The position numbers and the translations under genes are program-made. From NCBI GenBank assembly GCA_041662445.1, contig JBAZSL010000021.1:1-21706 (forward strand): 21,706 nt of DNA, read 5' to 3'. Below the pieces are notes generated by a model. The model did no database searches. It had not been told where the DNA came from and saw only the letters and a program-made list of their open reading frames with translations. Source of the stretch: UASB124 sp041662445 (GTDB lineage Bacteria > Babelota > Babeliae > Babelales > RVW-14). This document shows positions 15,292 through 21,706 of this stretch, piece by piece (within the stretch, counting starts at the first letter, position 1; each line of letters starts with the position of its first letter).

Positions 15292-17853
15292 ATGGACAAG
15301 GGAATCATTCGCGTTCGTGGGGCTCGTGAACACAATCTGTGCTCCGTGGACGTTGATATACCAAAAGAAAAACTTGTAGTGATTACCGGGCCGTCAGGGT
15401 CTGGTAAAAGTTCGCTTGCGCTTGATACCTTATACGCTGAGGGTCAGCGTCGTTATGTTGAATCGCTTTCTTCATATGCGCGGCAATTTTTGGGTATTTC
15501 TAAGCGCCCAGCAGTGGATAAAATTGATGGGCTTTGTCCCGCAATAGCGATTGATCAAAAAACCGTTGGGTACAATCCTCGTTCTACTGTCGGTACCATT
15601 ACTGAAATTTATGATTATCTACGCGTCCTTTTTGCGCGTGTTGGTATACCACACTGTCCTTCGTGCGATAAGCCTATCTGTGCAGAGTCTCCTGAAGGTA
15701 TTACCAAAACACTTTTGCAGAAATTTAACGGTCATATGGTGACCATAGCTGCACCTATCGCCGTTGAGAAAAAAGGTGAGTTCAGGAACGAATTGCGGCG
15801 TTTATTCCAGCGCGGTTTCTATCGTTTCATGGTTAATGGAACAGAACATCGTTTTGAACGTGAGCAAGATATTGATGCCCTCAAACTTAATAAAAATTTT
15901 AAACACAATATCAGTGTCCTTATTGATCGTATACAATTATCTGATGCTGAAATTGTTCGACTGCAAGAAGCGATAGAAAAAGCATTTGGTGTCAACGGTG
16001 GCGTGTGCAGTGTTATTGACCAGCAGGGGCGTGAGCAACTGTATTCATCCAAGCGCATTTGTCTTGATTGTGCGCGTTCTTTCCCCGAACTTGAACCGCG
16101 TTTTTTTTCGTTCAACTCTCCTTTGGGCGCGTGTCCCAATTGTCACGGCTTAGGCTTTACGTATGAGCCGGGAGATTATCAGAACAAGCCCAGTAATAGT
16201 GATGATGAAACTGCGTGCCCATCTTTCTATTTTCATCGCAGCCCACAAGAAACTCCGTGCGGTTATTGTAGCGGCACTCGCCTGCGTGATGAAGTTCGTG
16301 CGGTCAGGATTGCCGGAAAAAATATTCATGATCTCTGCTCAATGAGTATTGAAGCACTGATCGAGTTCGGCAAAGAATTACGTCTTGAAGGTGAATACCG
16401 CGAGATAGCAGCACCGCTCTTGCGTGAGGTTTTGGCCCGCTTAAAATTTTTGGATGATGTTGGTCTTTCGTATCTAACGCTTGGTCGCTCTGCGCGAACG
16501 CTTTCTGGTGGTGAAGGACAACGTATTCGTCTTGCCACGCAGATAGGCTCCGCCCTGAGTGGGGTGCTTTATATTCTTGATGAGCCGAGTATTGGCCTGC
16601 ATCAGCGTGATAACGATAGGCTTATTCAAACGCTCAAGACGCTCCGCGATTTAGGTAATACCGTGGTGGTTGTTGAGCATGATATGGATACCATTCGTGC
16701 AGCGGACTATCTCGTGGATATGGGACCGGCTGCCGGTATTCTTGGCGGTAAAGTAACAGCGTGTGGTTCACCAGCCGTCGTAGCGGGTAATAAAAATTCG
16801 CTTACGGGTGCCTTTTTGGCAGGTACACGGTATATCCATGTTCCTGCGCAGCGTCGTAAAGTAAAAGGGTTCTTGACGCTCAAAGGAGCGCGTGCCAATA
16901 ACCTCAAAAATCTTACGGTACAGTTTCCGCTTGGCGTTTTAAGTGCCGTTTCAGGTGTTTCTGGATCGGGAAAAAGTAGTTTGGTGATGCAAACACTTGC
17001 GGGAGCCTTGCACAACTATTTCCAGACCGGGTATCTGTTGAGCCGTCATTTTGATGAGCTTGAAGGATTTGAGGCTATTAACAACGTTGTGATGGTTGAT
17101 CAAAGCCCTATCGGTCGAACGCCGCGTTCAAATCCTGCGACCTATCTTGGAATTTTTAACGAGATTCGAGAGCTTTTTGCCGCGTTGCCAGAGAGCAATG
17201 CGCGCGGATATAAAGTTGGACGGTTTAGTTTTAACGTTGCCGATGGCCGTTGCTTTTCGTGTAATGGTGATGGCACAATTAAAGTTTCAATGCATTTTCT
17301 CGAAGATGTGTACGTTATATGTAAGACCTGCAAAGGGTTGCGCTATAACGAACAGACGCTTGAGATTACCTTTAAAGATAAAAACATTGCCCAAATACTC
17401 GACATGTCAGTGCTTGAGGCACGAGAATTTTTTGTCACATTTCCACGCATTAAAAAACGCTTAGATCTTTTGTGCGAAGTTGGTCTTGATTACATCAAAT
17501 TGGGACAGTCATCGACGACATTTTCGGGCGGCGAAGCGCAACGTATCAAGTTAGTTAATGAACTTGCTAAGCGTGACCGCAACACGCTCTACATTCTTGA
17601 TGAACCAACAACCGGGCTTCATTCAGCCGACGTTGAAAAACTTCTTTTAGTACTCAACAAACTTGTCGATCGCGGTAACTCGGTGCTTGTGATCGAACAC
17701 AATTTGGATGTTCTTAAATCAGTTGATTATGTGATTGACGTTGGACCCGAAGGCGGTGAGCAGGGTGGTTATATTGTAGCTGCTGGAACGCCTGAAGAAA
17801 TTGCTGAGTGCAAGAAGAGTCTTACGGGTAAGTATCTAAAGCCTGTTTTGTAA
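15292..17853 (+). CDS. uvrA: UvrABC excinuclease subunit A, with internal deletion
   Basis: This is an 853-residue protein. UvrA is the damage-sensing ABC-type ATPase of nucleotide excision repair; it dimerises, loads UvrB and acts in the cytoplasm. Two nucleotide-binding halves are visible: Walker A G-P-S-G-S-G-K-S (33-40) and G-V-S-G-S-G-K-S (555-562), ABC signatures L-S-G-G-E (404-408) and F-S-G-G-E (744-748), and Walker B L-Y-I-L-D-E-P in both. Zinc sites are C257/C260 with C281/C284 and C654/C657 with C677/C680. The usual length is about 940. The ~87-residue deficit sits between C-P-N-C-H-G-L-G (281-288) and C-G-Y-C-S-G-T-R-L (323-331), where only a short Asp/Ser-rich linker remains. The start matches the family (M-D-K ... 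G-A-R-E-H-N-L), with a G-rich tract at 15283-15289 upstream. Confidence 0.97.
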   Translation: MDKGIIRVRGAREHNLCSVDVDIPKEKLVVITGPSGSGKSSLALDTLYAEGQRRYVESLSSYARQFLGISKRPAVDKIDGLCPAIAIDQKTVGYNPRSTVGTITEIYDYLRVLFARVGIPHCPSCDKPICAESPEGITKTLLQKFNGHMVTIAAPIAVEKKGEFRNELRRLFQRGFYRFMVNGTEHRFEREQDIDALKLNKNFKHNISVLIDRIQLSDAEIVRLQEAIEKAFGVNGGVCSVIDQQGREQLYSSKRICLDCARSFPELEPRFFSFNSPLGACPNCHGLGFTYEPGDYQNKPSNSDDETACPSFYFHRSPQETPCGYCSGTRLRDEVRAVRIAGKNIHDLCSMSIEALIEFGKELRLEGEYREIAAPLLREVLARLKFLDDVGLSYLTLGRSARTLSGGEGQRIRLATQIGSALSGVLYILDEPSIGLHQRDNDRLIQTLKTLRDLGNTVVVVEHDMDTIRAADYLVDMGPAAGILGGKVTACGSPAVVAGNKNSLTGAFLAGTRYIHVPAQRRKVKGFLTLKGARANNLKNLTVQFPLGVLSAVSGVSGSGKSSLVMQTLAGALHNYFQTGYLLSRHFDELEGFEAINNVVMVDQSPIGRTPRSNPATYLGIFNEIRELFAALPESNARGYKVGRFSFNVADGRCFSCNGDGTIKVSMHFLEDVYVICKTCKGLRYNEQTLEITFKDKNIAQILDMSVLEAREFFVTFPRIKKRLDLLCEVGLDYIKLGQSSTTFSGGEAQRIKLVNELAKRDRNTLYILDEPTTGLHSADVEKLLLVLNKLVDRGNSVLVIEHNLDVLKSVDYVIDVGPEGGEQGGYIVAAGTPEEIAECKKSLTGKYLKPVL

Positions 17854-17860
17854 ATTTGAT

Positions 17861-17882
17861 ATATACCCAAAAATGGTATATT
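17861..17882 (+). promoter_or_regulatory. Toxin-antitoxin promoter with overlapping palindromic operator
   Basis: TGG followed by TATATT (17877-17882) is an extended -10 site. It is overlapped by a perfect 7-bp inverted repeat, ATATACC (17861-17867) and GGTATAT (17875-17881), with a 7-nt spacer. Toxin-antitoxin operons are commonly autorepressed by their HTH antitoxin at such sites; binding here is inferred. The palindrome starts 8 nt after the uvrA stop. Confidence 0.55.
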
Positions 17883-17900
17883 ATTATTGAGGTTTGTTCG

Positions 17901-18185
17901 GTGAATTGGCAAGTTTCGGTCAAAAAAAGTGTGCTTAAGGGCATTGATAAGTTGCCAATCGATGTTGCTATGACGTTCTGGTTCTTGGCACGCGAGATTG
18001 AAACATTGGGGCCGTTGCGCTGCAACTGGAAAAATTTTGGTAAGCTCAGGGGCCATGACAATCATTACCACTGTCATATTAAATCGGGAAGACCAACATT
18101 TGTTGTGTGTTGGGAGGTTGTAAACAAAGAGATTAGAATTGTTGAGGTGTATTATGCCGGGACACATGAGAACGCGCCATATTGA
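17901..18185 (+). CDS. RelE/HigB-type toxin
   Basis: This is a 94-residue protein starting at GTG 17901, with GAGG (17889-17892) 8 nt upstream. Longer in-frame starts lack a ribosome binding site and would run into the promoter. The sequence has the RelE/ParE superfamily layout: an N-terminal helical pair (VLKGIDKLP and following), then strands with W-K-N-F-G-K-L, Y-H-C-H-I, F-V-V-C-W-E-V and I-R-I-V-E-V-Y-Y-A-G-T-H-E-N-A-P-Y. RelE/HigB toxins cut mRNA in the ribosome. The Y-H-C-H and E-V-Y-Y motifs are typical of one subfamily; the catalytic residues in that subfamily are not known to me. The toxin gene comes first, as in higBA. Its last 32 nt overlap the antitoxin gene, implying coupled translation. 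Confidence 0.85.
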   Translation: MNWQVSVKKSVLKGIDKLPIDVAMTFWFLAREIETLGPLRCNWKNFGKLRGHDNHYHCHIKSGRPTFVVCWEVVNKEIRIVEVYYAGTHENAPY

Positions 18186-18540
18186 TAATACAGTTCACGT
18201 TATTATTCAGGGTAAAACCTATAAAAGATTTATAATATCCCATCAGGAAGAGACTAGGCTTCTTGCTCTTCTGCGTTGTATTGCCCAAAATGATGATGCT
18301 GAAGATTATGTTACAGTCGATGAAGCCTTTAAACACATTTATCAAAAATATGGAAAAGTTGGGGCAACTATTCGCGGATGCCGTTCCCGTGACGAAATGA
18401 CGCAGGCTGAACTCGCTCGTCGTCTTAATATTCGCCAAGCACATGTGTCAGCGATGGAACATGGGAAGCGAACCATTGGCAAGGCGATGGCCCGCAAGCT
18501 AGCAAAAATCTTTAATACTGATTATCGATTATTTCTGTGA
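18154..18540 (+). CDS. HTH (XRE-family) antitoxin, HigA-like
   Basis: This is a 128-residue protein. The ATG at 18154 has GAGG (18144-18147) 6 nt upstream; a second in-frame ATG at 18166 has a weaker site. The N-terminal ~65 residues form an extra domain (beta then helical, with K-T-Y-K-R-F-I-I and an acidic helix) that probably holds the toxin. Residues about 71-125 are a helix-turn-helix of the Cro/XRE type: M-T-Q-A-E-L-A-R-R-L, then a recognition helix in N-I-R-Q-A-H-V-S-A-M-E-H-G. The antitoxin should neutralise the toxin and repress the operon, probably at the palindrome at 17861-17881. It is convergent with the tRNA-Val gene 15 nt downstream, with no visible terminator between them. Confidence 0.88.
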   Translation: MPGHMRTRHIDNTVHVIIQGKTYKRFIISHQEETRLLALLRCIAQNDDAEDYVTVDEAFKHIYQKYGKVGATIRGCRSRDEMTQAELARRLNIRQAHVSAMEHGKRTIGKAMARKLAKIFNTDYRLFL

Positions 18541-18555
18541 TCGCCGGATAAAGAA

Positions 18556-18628
18556 TAGAGGCGAACGGACTCGAACCGTTGACCCTCCGCATGTGACGCG
18601 GATGCTCTACCAACTGAGCTACGCCTCT
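18556..18628 (-). tRNA. tRNA-Val (anticodon CAC)
   Basis: A full cloverleaf is visible. The acceptor AGAGGCG/CGCCTCT is a perfect 7 bp, D-stem GCTC/GAGC, anticodon stem TCCGC/GCGGA with loop GTCACAT (anticodon CAC at 18595-18593), T-stem AACGG/CCGTT with loop TTCGAGT, and discriminator A. CCA is not encoded. It reads GUG. It lies downstream of tRNA-Ala on the same strand. Confidence 0.95.
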
Positions 18629-18652
18629 CTATCTGAAAAAAGTTATTTCAAT

Positions 18653-18688
18653 CCTTCTACGCTCTCGCTTTGCTCGTAGCTACGAAGG
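18653..18688. repeat. Imperfect palindrome 1 in the tRNA spacer
   Basis: CCTTC (18653-18657) and GAAGG (18684-18688) form the outer arms. CTACG (18657-18661) and CGTAG (18675-18679) form an alternative inner stem. CGTAGCTACG (18675-18684) is itself a perfect 10-bp palindrome, so several folds compete. Confidence 0.6.
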
Positions 18689-18714
18689 ACAGGTGACTTG
18701 CCAGTCGTCTTGTC

Positions 18715-18743
18715 CCGCCATAGCTCCGGAGGAGCGACGGCGG
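18715..18743. repeat. GC-rich hairpin 2 in the tRNA spacer
   Basis: CCGCCATAGCTCC (18715-18727) pairs with GGAGCGACGGCGG (18731-18743) over 13 positions with two mismatches and a GGA loop. It resembles small intergenic palindromic (REP-like) elements and would be a stable RNA hairpin on either strand. Confidence 0.7.
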
Positions 18744-18745
18744 AA

Positions 18746-18778
18746 GCTCAGAATTCTTTCAGCGATACTTTTCTGAGC
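18746..18778. repeat. Inverted repeat 3 in the tRNA spacer
   Basis: GCTCAGAA (18746-18753) and TTCTGAGC (18771-18778) are perfect 8-bp arms around a 17-nt loop, ending 7 nt from the 3' end of tRNA-Ala. In the shared transcript this could be a processing stem. Confidence 0.6.
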
Positions 18779-18784
18779 GAAGAC

Positions 18785-18857
18785 TGGAGATGAGCGGATT
18801 CGAACCGCTGACCTTCTGTGAGCGAGACAGACGCTCTACCACCTGAGCTACATCCCC
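18785..18857 (-). tRNA. tRNA-Ala (anticodon CGC)
   Basis: A cloverleaf is visible with acceptor GGGGATG/CATCTCC. It includes the G3-U70 wobble that is the alanine identity element, D-stem GCTC/GAGC, anticodon stem TCTGT/ACAGA, loop CTCGCTC (anticodon CGC), T-stem AGCGG/CCGCT, and discriminator A. CCA is not encoded. Position 37, next to the anticodon, is a pyrimidine (U), which is unusual. It reads GCG. Confidence 0.9.
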
Positions 18858-18891
18858 GCGTGTTTCAAAGTTCTTATGCACCAATAATATT

Positions 18892-18941
18892 TCATTCATA
18901 CAAAAAAAGCCACTCCCGGGGTGCTTTTTTTGTATGAATGA
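18892..18941. terminator. Long bidirectional terminator-like hairpin
   Basis: The arms 18892-18910 and 18923-18941 are perfect complements over 19 bp, including an A7/T7 tract. The inner GC-rich part (CACTCC against GGGGTG) extends the stem. On each strand a GC hairpin is followed by seven T, the form of an intrinsic terminator. It lies upstream of both the - strand tRNAs and the + strand gene at 19043, an odd place for a terminator. A weak - strand tRNA promoter (TTGTAT at 18903-18898, CATAAG at 18878-18873) would overlap its left arm. Confidence 0.65.
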
Positions 18942-18971
18942 GCAAAAAATATCCAGTATCCCCCTAACTTC

Positions 18972-18999
18972 TTGCCCTGTGTGACTCCGCTGCTATACT
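18972..18999 (+). promoter_or_regulatory. Promoter of the 19043 operon
   Basis: TTGCCC (18972-18977) and TATACT (18994-18999) are 16 nt apart, and TGC before the -10 makes it an extended element. It is about 43 nt before the ATG at 19043. Confidence 0.6.
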
Positions 19000-19042
19000 A
19001 CAGCCTCGAAAAAACATACAAATATCTAGATTGGGTGAGTGA

Positions 19043-20179
19043 ATGACAACGTTGAGATCTTGTTTACGGATCGCAGGAATTGCCTTGTGTGTTCTCATAC
19101 TTTCGGATGATGCTTTTGGTGCGCTGCGGCCTCGTGGCGGTGGTGCTAATTATGCTTATAATGGTGCGTATGGAGATATGTTTGGCATGCAGAATGGCTT
19201 GCTTGGTGGTCTCGGACAGGGCAGTCGGATGTTGCAAAAAGTGCAAACACTTTACCGGCTGATCGATACGCTTATCTATATTCGTGAAAAGCATGATGTT
19301 TTAGACCCGAACACTCTTAAAGAGATAGATGAAAATGTGACGAGGCAGATACAAAGCCTTGCCAAAAAAGATAATGTGCTGGGCGTTGCGTTTGCCATTG
19401 GCCTTGGTGGCGCTGATATGCAGTTTGAATCAGTCCCAGATCCGCTTACAGGTCTTACGCTTGGTGGGACGGCACTTGTTTGTCGTGGCATAGCCGATGC
19501 GATGCGCGAGCCCATAAAGGATGCCATTGGCAAAATTGTAGGAGGACCGTTGGATTGGGCGATCGAACAAGTAGTTGAGCTCTTTCATTGGATCGGAAAG
19601 ATTATCCATGGTGGGTGTAGTTCCTTTCAAGTAACCCAACTTTTGGGATGGCAAAGTCTTGTTGCCGGAAGCCTTGATGATATCAGGCAGCTGCTCGACA
19701 AGAATGGCCTTGCCAGTATGCGGGGAATTGATAAAACGCTCCGTGATGTTGACCCTGGCAACGAAGAAAAACAAACCCTCATGGCATGGAAAATTTTAGT
19801 ACTTGGATATGCGCGTCAATTTGACTATTGCATCATGCAGATCGATCAACATGTTGGTTACTATAACCAACAGGAACCAACTGTATTTTATGCGCGTGAA
19901 TTAAAGCAGCGGTTGTTGGAGATAGAAGCAATTCTGTTGCAATGCAGTTCGCTCAAAGCACTTGATGCTTCACTTGATAATAACAAGATGCTTATTGTTG
20001 CGATGCAGAAAAATATCGACAATCTATTTAAGCGGCTTATTGGCACAATTGATCAGAAACAACTTCAGGCAATGCCTGCAACCGGTAATGCGCTCAGTAA
20101 GTCACGTGACTATTTACGCGAGATGAATGGTATGAGCAACAGGTATTCAGATGATGATGCCATTCATGGATTGAGATAA
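19043..20179 (+). CDS. Exported protein of unknown function
   Basis: This is a 378-residue protein. The ATG follows a purine-rich GGGTGAG tract. Residues 1-26 look like a signal peptide (hydrophobic core I-A-L-C-V-L-I-L, cleavage after A-F-G), followed by a flexible Gly/Asn/Tyr-rich stretch (R-P-R-G-G-G-A-N-Y). The rest is mostly helical, with amphipathic segments at about 60-110 and a Gly-rich, mildly hydrophobic region (about 112-190) that includes G-V-A-F-A-I-G-L-G-G-A and A-L-V-C-R-G-I-A. I recognise no domain. It is the first gene of a cluster of exported or membrane proteins, and 13 nt separate it from the next. Confidence 0.85.
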   Translation: MTTLRSCLRIAGIALCVLILSDDAFGALRPRGGGANYAYNGAYGDMFGMQNGLLGGLGQGSRMLQKVQTLYRLIDTLIYIREKHDVLDPNTLKEIDENVTRQIQSLAKKDNVLGVAFAIGLGGADMQFESVPDPLTGLTLGGTALVCRGIADAMREPIKDAIGKIVGGPLDWAIEQVVELFHWIGKIIHGGCSSFQVTQLLGWQSLVAGSLDDIRQLLDKNGLASMRGIDKTLRDVDPGNEEKQTLMAWKILVLGYARQFDYCIMQIDQHVGYYNQQEPTVFYARELKQRLLEIEAILLQCSSLKALDASLDNNKMLIVAMQKNIDNLFKRLIGTIDQKQLQAMPATGNALSKSRDYLREMNGMSNRYSDDDAIHGLR

Positions 20180-20192
20180 AGGGTAAAATATC

Positions 20193-21146
20193 ATGGTGCT
20201 TTTGCGCAGTGTAACTCTTGCGGTAAGTATGATGATGCTGACAACACATGGTGCTGTCCCTCAATCGCCAGCGCCACAAAGCGTTATACAGCTTGAACGT
20301 ATTACAAGCGCCCAGCTTGAAGCGCGCCAAAAAGAATGGAGTGATCGTCTCTCAACACGCACCATAAAAAAATATGTTGGATATGCCACGCTTGGGGCTG
20401 CGGTTGCGGGAGCGGTGTATGCGCTCTATAGAGCGTCCAAGAAGGATCAAGCGTCTACGCTGCTCGATAGGCCTGTTGGGCGATCGAGATCTCTGTCGAG
20501 TATTTATGAATCACTCCATGAGAGCAGGCCTGCGTATATGCCGATTGTGCAGCCTTATGCGCAACCGTTTGCGACTATGCTCAAACATTATGCAAAAAGT
20601 GCCGGTTGCCTTTTTGCTGTCGGCACGGTGCTTTTTGCAATCGATCATCTTTTGCTGCGAGCCTACAATGGTGCTGCGAGCTTGTTGGGTGGCAATGATG
20701 AAGACGACGTCCTTGTGCTGACGCGTAAGATGCTAGCTGACCACCTTCGTCTTGATAACTCGTGCGCTCGTTTGTGCGCTGCTTTGCAAGAGCCAGCTGG
20801 TCCGTTGCAACACAAAATACATGCGTACATTATGCGCGATGTTATTATCGATAACGCTGCGTTTGTACAATCCTTTGAAGATTGGGCAGGATTTGTTTTC
20901 GCGGCCCTGAAGCGTTCATCGTTAGATGCGCATCAAATTGAACAATTACAGATATCGATCATGCAACTATGCTCGCTGGTTAACGAGGTGATTGAGCACG
21001 AAGAAAAATTTTTACTCGGGCAGACGCCACAACAGGGGCCCGAGATATATGGTAACATTTATAATGAATGTCTGCGCATGGCGCATGTAACAGGTGTGCT
21101 TTTGTATGGCAAAAAATTTCTATCTGCGGCTCAACAAGCTGCATAG
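20193..21146 (+). CDS. Membrane protein of unknown function
   Basis: This is a 317-residue protein. The start is 13 nt after the previous stop, with AAAGGG overlapping that stop as the ribosome binding site. A hydrophobic leader (residues 1-20, ending T-H-G-A) suggests export. Two membrane segments follow: 61-79 (Y-V-G-Y-A-T-L-G-A-A-V-A-G-A) and 138-155 (G-C-L-F-A-V-G-T-V-L-F-A-I). The segment between them is basic and Ser-rich. The C-terminal 140 residues are helical and soluble-looking. No known family was recognised. It is probably co-transcribed with the genes on both sides; its last 41 nt overlap the start of the next gene. Confidence 0.83.
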   Translation: MVLLRSVTLAVSMMMLTTHGAVPQSPAPQSVIQLERITSAQLEARQKEWSDRLSTRTIKKYVGYATLGAAVAGAVYALYRASKKDQASTLLDRPVGRSRSLSSIYESLHESRPAYMPIVQPYAQPFATMLKHYAKSAGCLFAVGTVLFAIDHLLLRAYNGAASLLGGNDEDDVLVLTRKMLADHLRLDNSCARLCAALQEPAGPLQHKIHAYIMRDVIIDNAAFVQSFEDWAGFVFAALKRSSLDAHQIEQLQISIMQLCSLVNEVIEHEEKFLLGQTPQQGPEIYGNIYNECLRMAHVTGVLLYGKKFLSAAQQAA

Positions 21147-21706
21147 GTATATTTTTTTTACGTTGATAGTGTTGTGGTCTGTGGCATGTTGTGCACCACA
21201 GCCATCAGAGAACAACGCCGAATCATTTGATTTTTACCGGGATTATTTGGCCACGTATTATCCCAAGGTCTTTGTGATGTGCCGAGAATATTTTGTTGGC
21301 ATGACGCCGCAAGAGTTTGAAAAAGCCCTTGCAGAGGTAGTTACCCTCATTACCAATAAGCCATGGTTTTATTTTGTTAATCGTCCCCAAGGATTTAAGA
21401 TCACGCGTTATTGGGAGCTCATTACCGATCAACTTAGTTGGATGAGTGAATTTATGCGTACGGCATACTGCGATCCAGCAACTACAAAAATTTATCTTCC
21501 TACCGAACAAGATGAGGAGGATTTCTGGCGATCAGTGCTTGCCGGTTCATTGCAGCAGGCAAAAAATTCGTCTCAGCCGGTAAAAAAGAAATTGGATGAT
21601 TACCTTGTGGCGCATAATATGATGGTTTTTTATGATTTTTATGCGCTTATGTTTGATTATTGGATTAAACTTTTTTATGAAGCGGTCTTAATGAAGTCGA
21701 TTAAGG
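21106..21706 (+). CDS. Exported (possibly lipo-) protein of unknown function, 3'-partial
   Basis: The frame opens at ATG 21106 and runs to the right edge without a stop (200 codons seen). The N-terminus is M-A-K-N-F-Y, a basic stretch, then the hydrophobic core Y-I-F-F-T-L-I-V-L-W-S and V-A-C-C-A-P. This looks like a signal peptide with an imperfect lipobox (S-V-A-C, Ser at -3). The mature part is rich in Tyr, Phe and Trp and mostly helical, with no recognised domain. It overlaps the previous gene by 41 nt in another frame. The ribosome binding site is weak (AGGTG about 9-11 nt upstream), so translation may depend on coupling. Unbroken coding over 600 nt, a signal peptide and operon position support it as real. 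Confidence 0.78.
   Translation, partial: MAKNFYLRLNKLHRYIFFTLIVLWSVACCAPQPSENNAESFDFYRDYLATYYPKVFVMCREYFVGMTPQEFEKALAEVVTLITNKPWFYFVNRPQGFKITRYWELITDQLSWMSEFMRTAYCDPATTKIYLPTEQDEEDFWRSVLAGSLQQAKNSSQPVKKKLDDYLVAHNMMVFYDFYALMFDYWIKLFYEAVLMKSIK

Noticed and set aside
17769..18167. Antisense open frame of 132 codons across the uvrA end and toxin
   Set aside because: The opposite strand holds uvrA and a recognisable RelE-type toxin; the antisense product resembles nothing and has no start signal.
1..21706. CRISPR array, insertion sequence or prophage
   Set aside because: No regularly spaced direct repeats, transposase, integrase or phage structural gene was found; the repeats near the tRNAs are inverted and lack an associated enzyme.

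Overview
The window looks like a piece of chromosome from a Gram-negative, host-associated bacterium with a reduced but envelope-rich genome. The reasons are: nearly every protein has an N-terminal export signal; there is a predicted outer-membrane barrel ending in Phe; there is an exported ankyrin-repeat protein; and there are tandem secreted beta-solenoid-like proteins. My best guess is the candidate phylum Dependentiae (TM6) or a similar lineage. This is an inference from gene style, not a placement from marker genes. UvrA is the only good phylogenetic marker here.

Layout. (1) Bases 1-4733, + strand: three consecutive glycine-rich, beta-solenoid-like secreted proteins. The first is cut by the left edge and ends at a strong terminator. 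The second and third are adjacent paralogs behind one promoter. (2) Bases 11822-4693, - strand: a tightly packed five-gene operon, read in the order type-I periplasmic solute-binding protein, pentameric ligand-gated ion channel (pLGIC) homolog, divergent calcineurin-like phosphoesterase, outer-membrane barrel, small secreted helical protein. The binding protein beside the pLGIC, with no ABC permease or ATPase in sight, is the most interesting thing in the window. (3) Bases 15023-11976, - strand: a 1015-residue exported protein with six C-terminal ankyrin-like repeats. (4) Bases 15292-17853, +: uvrA, about 87 residues shorter than usual, with the deficit in one place. (5) Bases 17861-18540, +: a HigBA-type toxin-antitoxin pair with a palindrome over its promoter. 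(6) Bases 18556-18857, -: tRNA-Ala(CGC) and tRNA-Val(CAC) separated by a spacer made almost wholly of inverted repeats. (7) Bases 18892-18941: a very strong bidirectional hairpin lying between two divergent transcription units. (8) Bases 19043-21706, +: three overlapping or closely spaced genes for exported or membrane proteins of unknown function. The last runs off the right edge.

How the genes may work together. The five-gene operon places a ligand-binding protein at the inner-membrane surface, a predicted ligand-gated channel in the inner membrane, a membrane-anchored phosphoesterase-fold protein, a porin-like barrel in the outer membrane and a secreted partner under one promoter. This would suit a solute-sensing or ion-flux system spanning both membranes, but that function is inferred. 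Two promoter styles recur: an extended -10 (TGn followed by TATAyT) before uvrA, the toxin-antitoxin pair and the 19043 operon, and TTGACT-N18-CATCTT before the solenoid pair and the channel operon. No gene-free stretch exceeds 300 bases; no CRISPR array, rRNA gene or transposase was seen.
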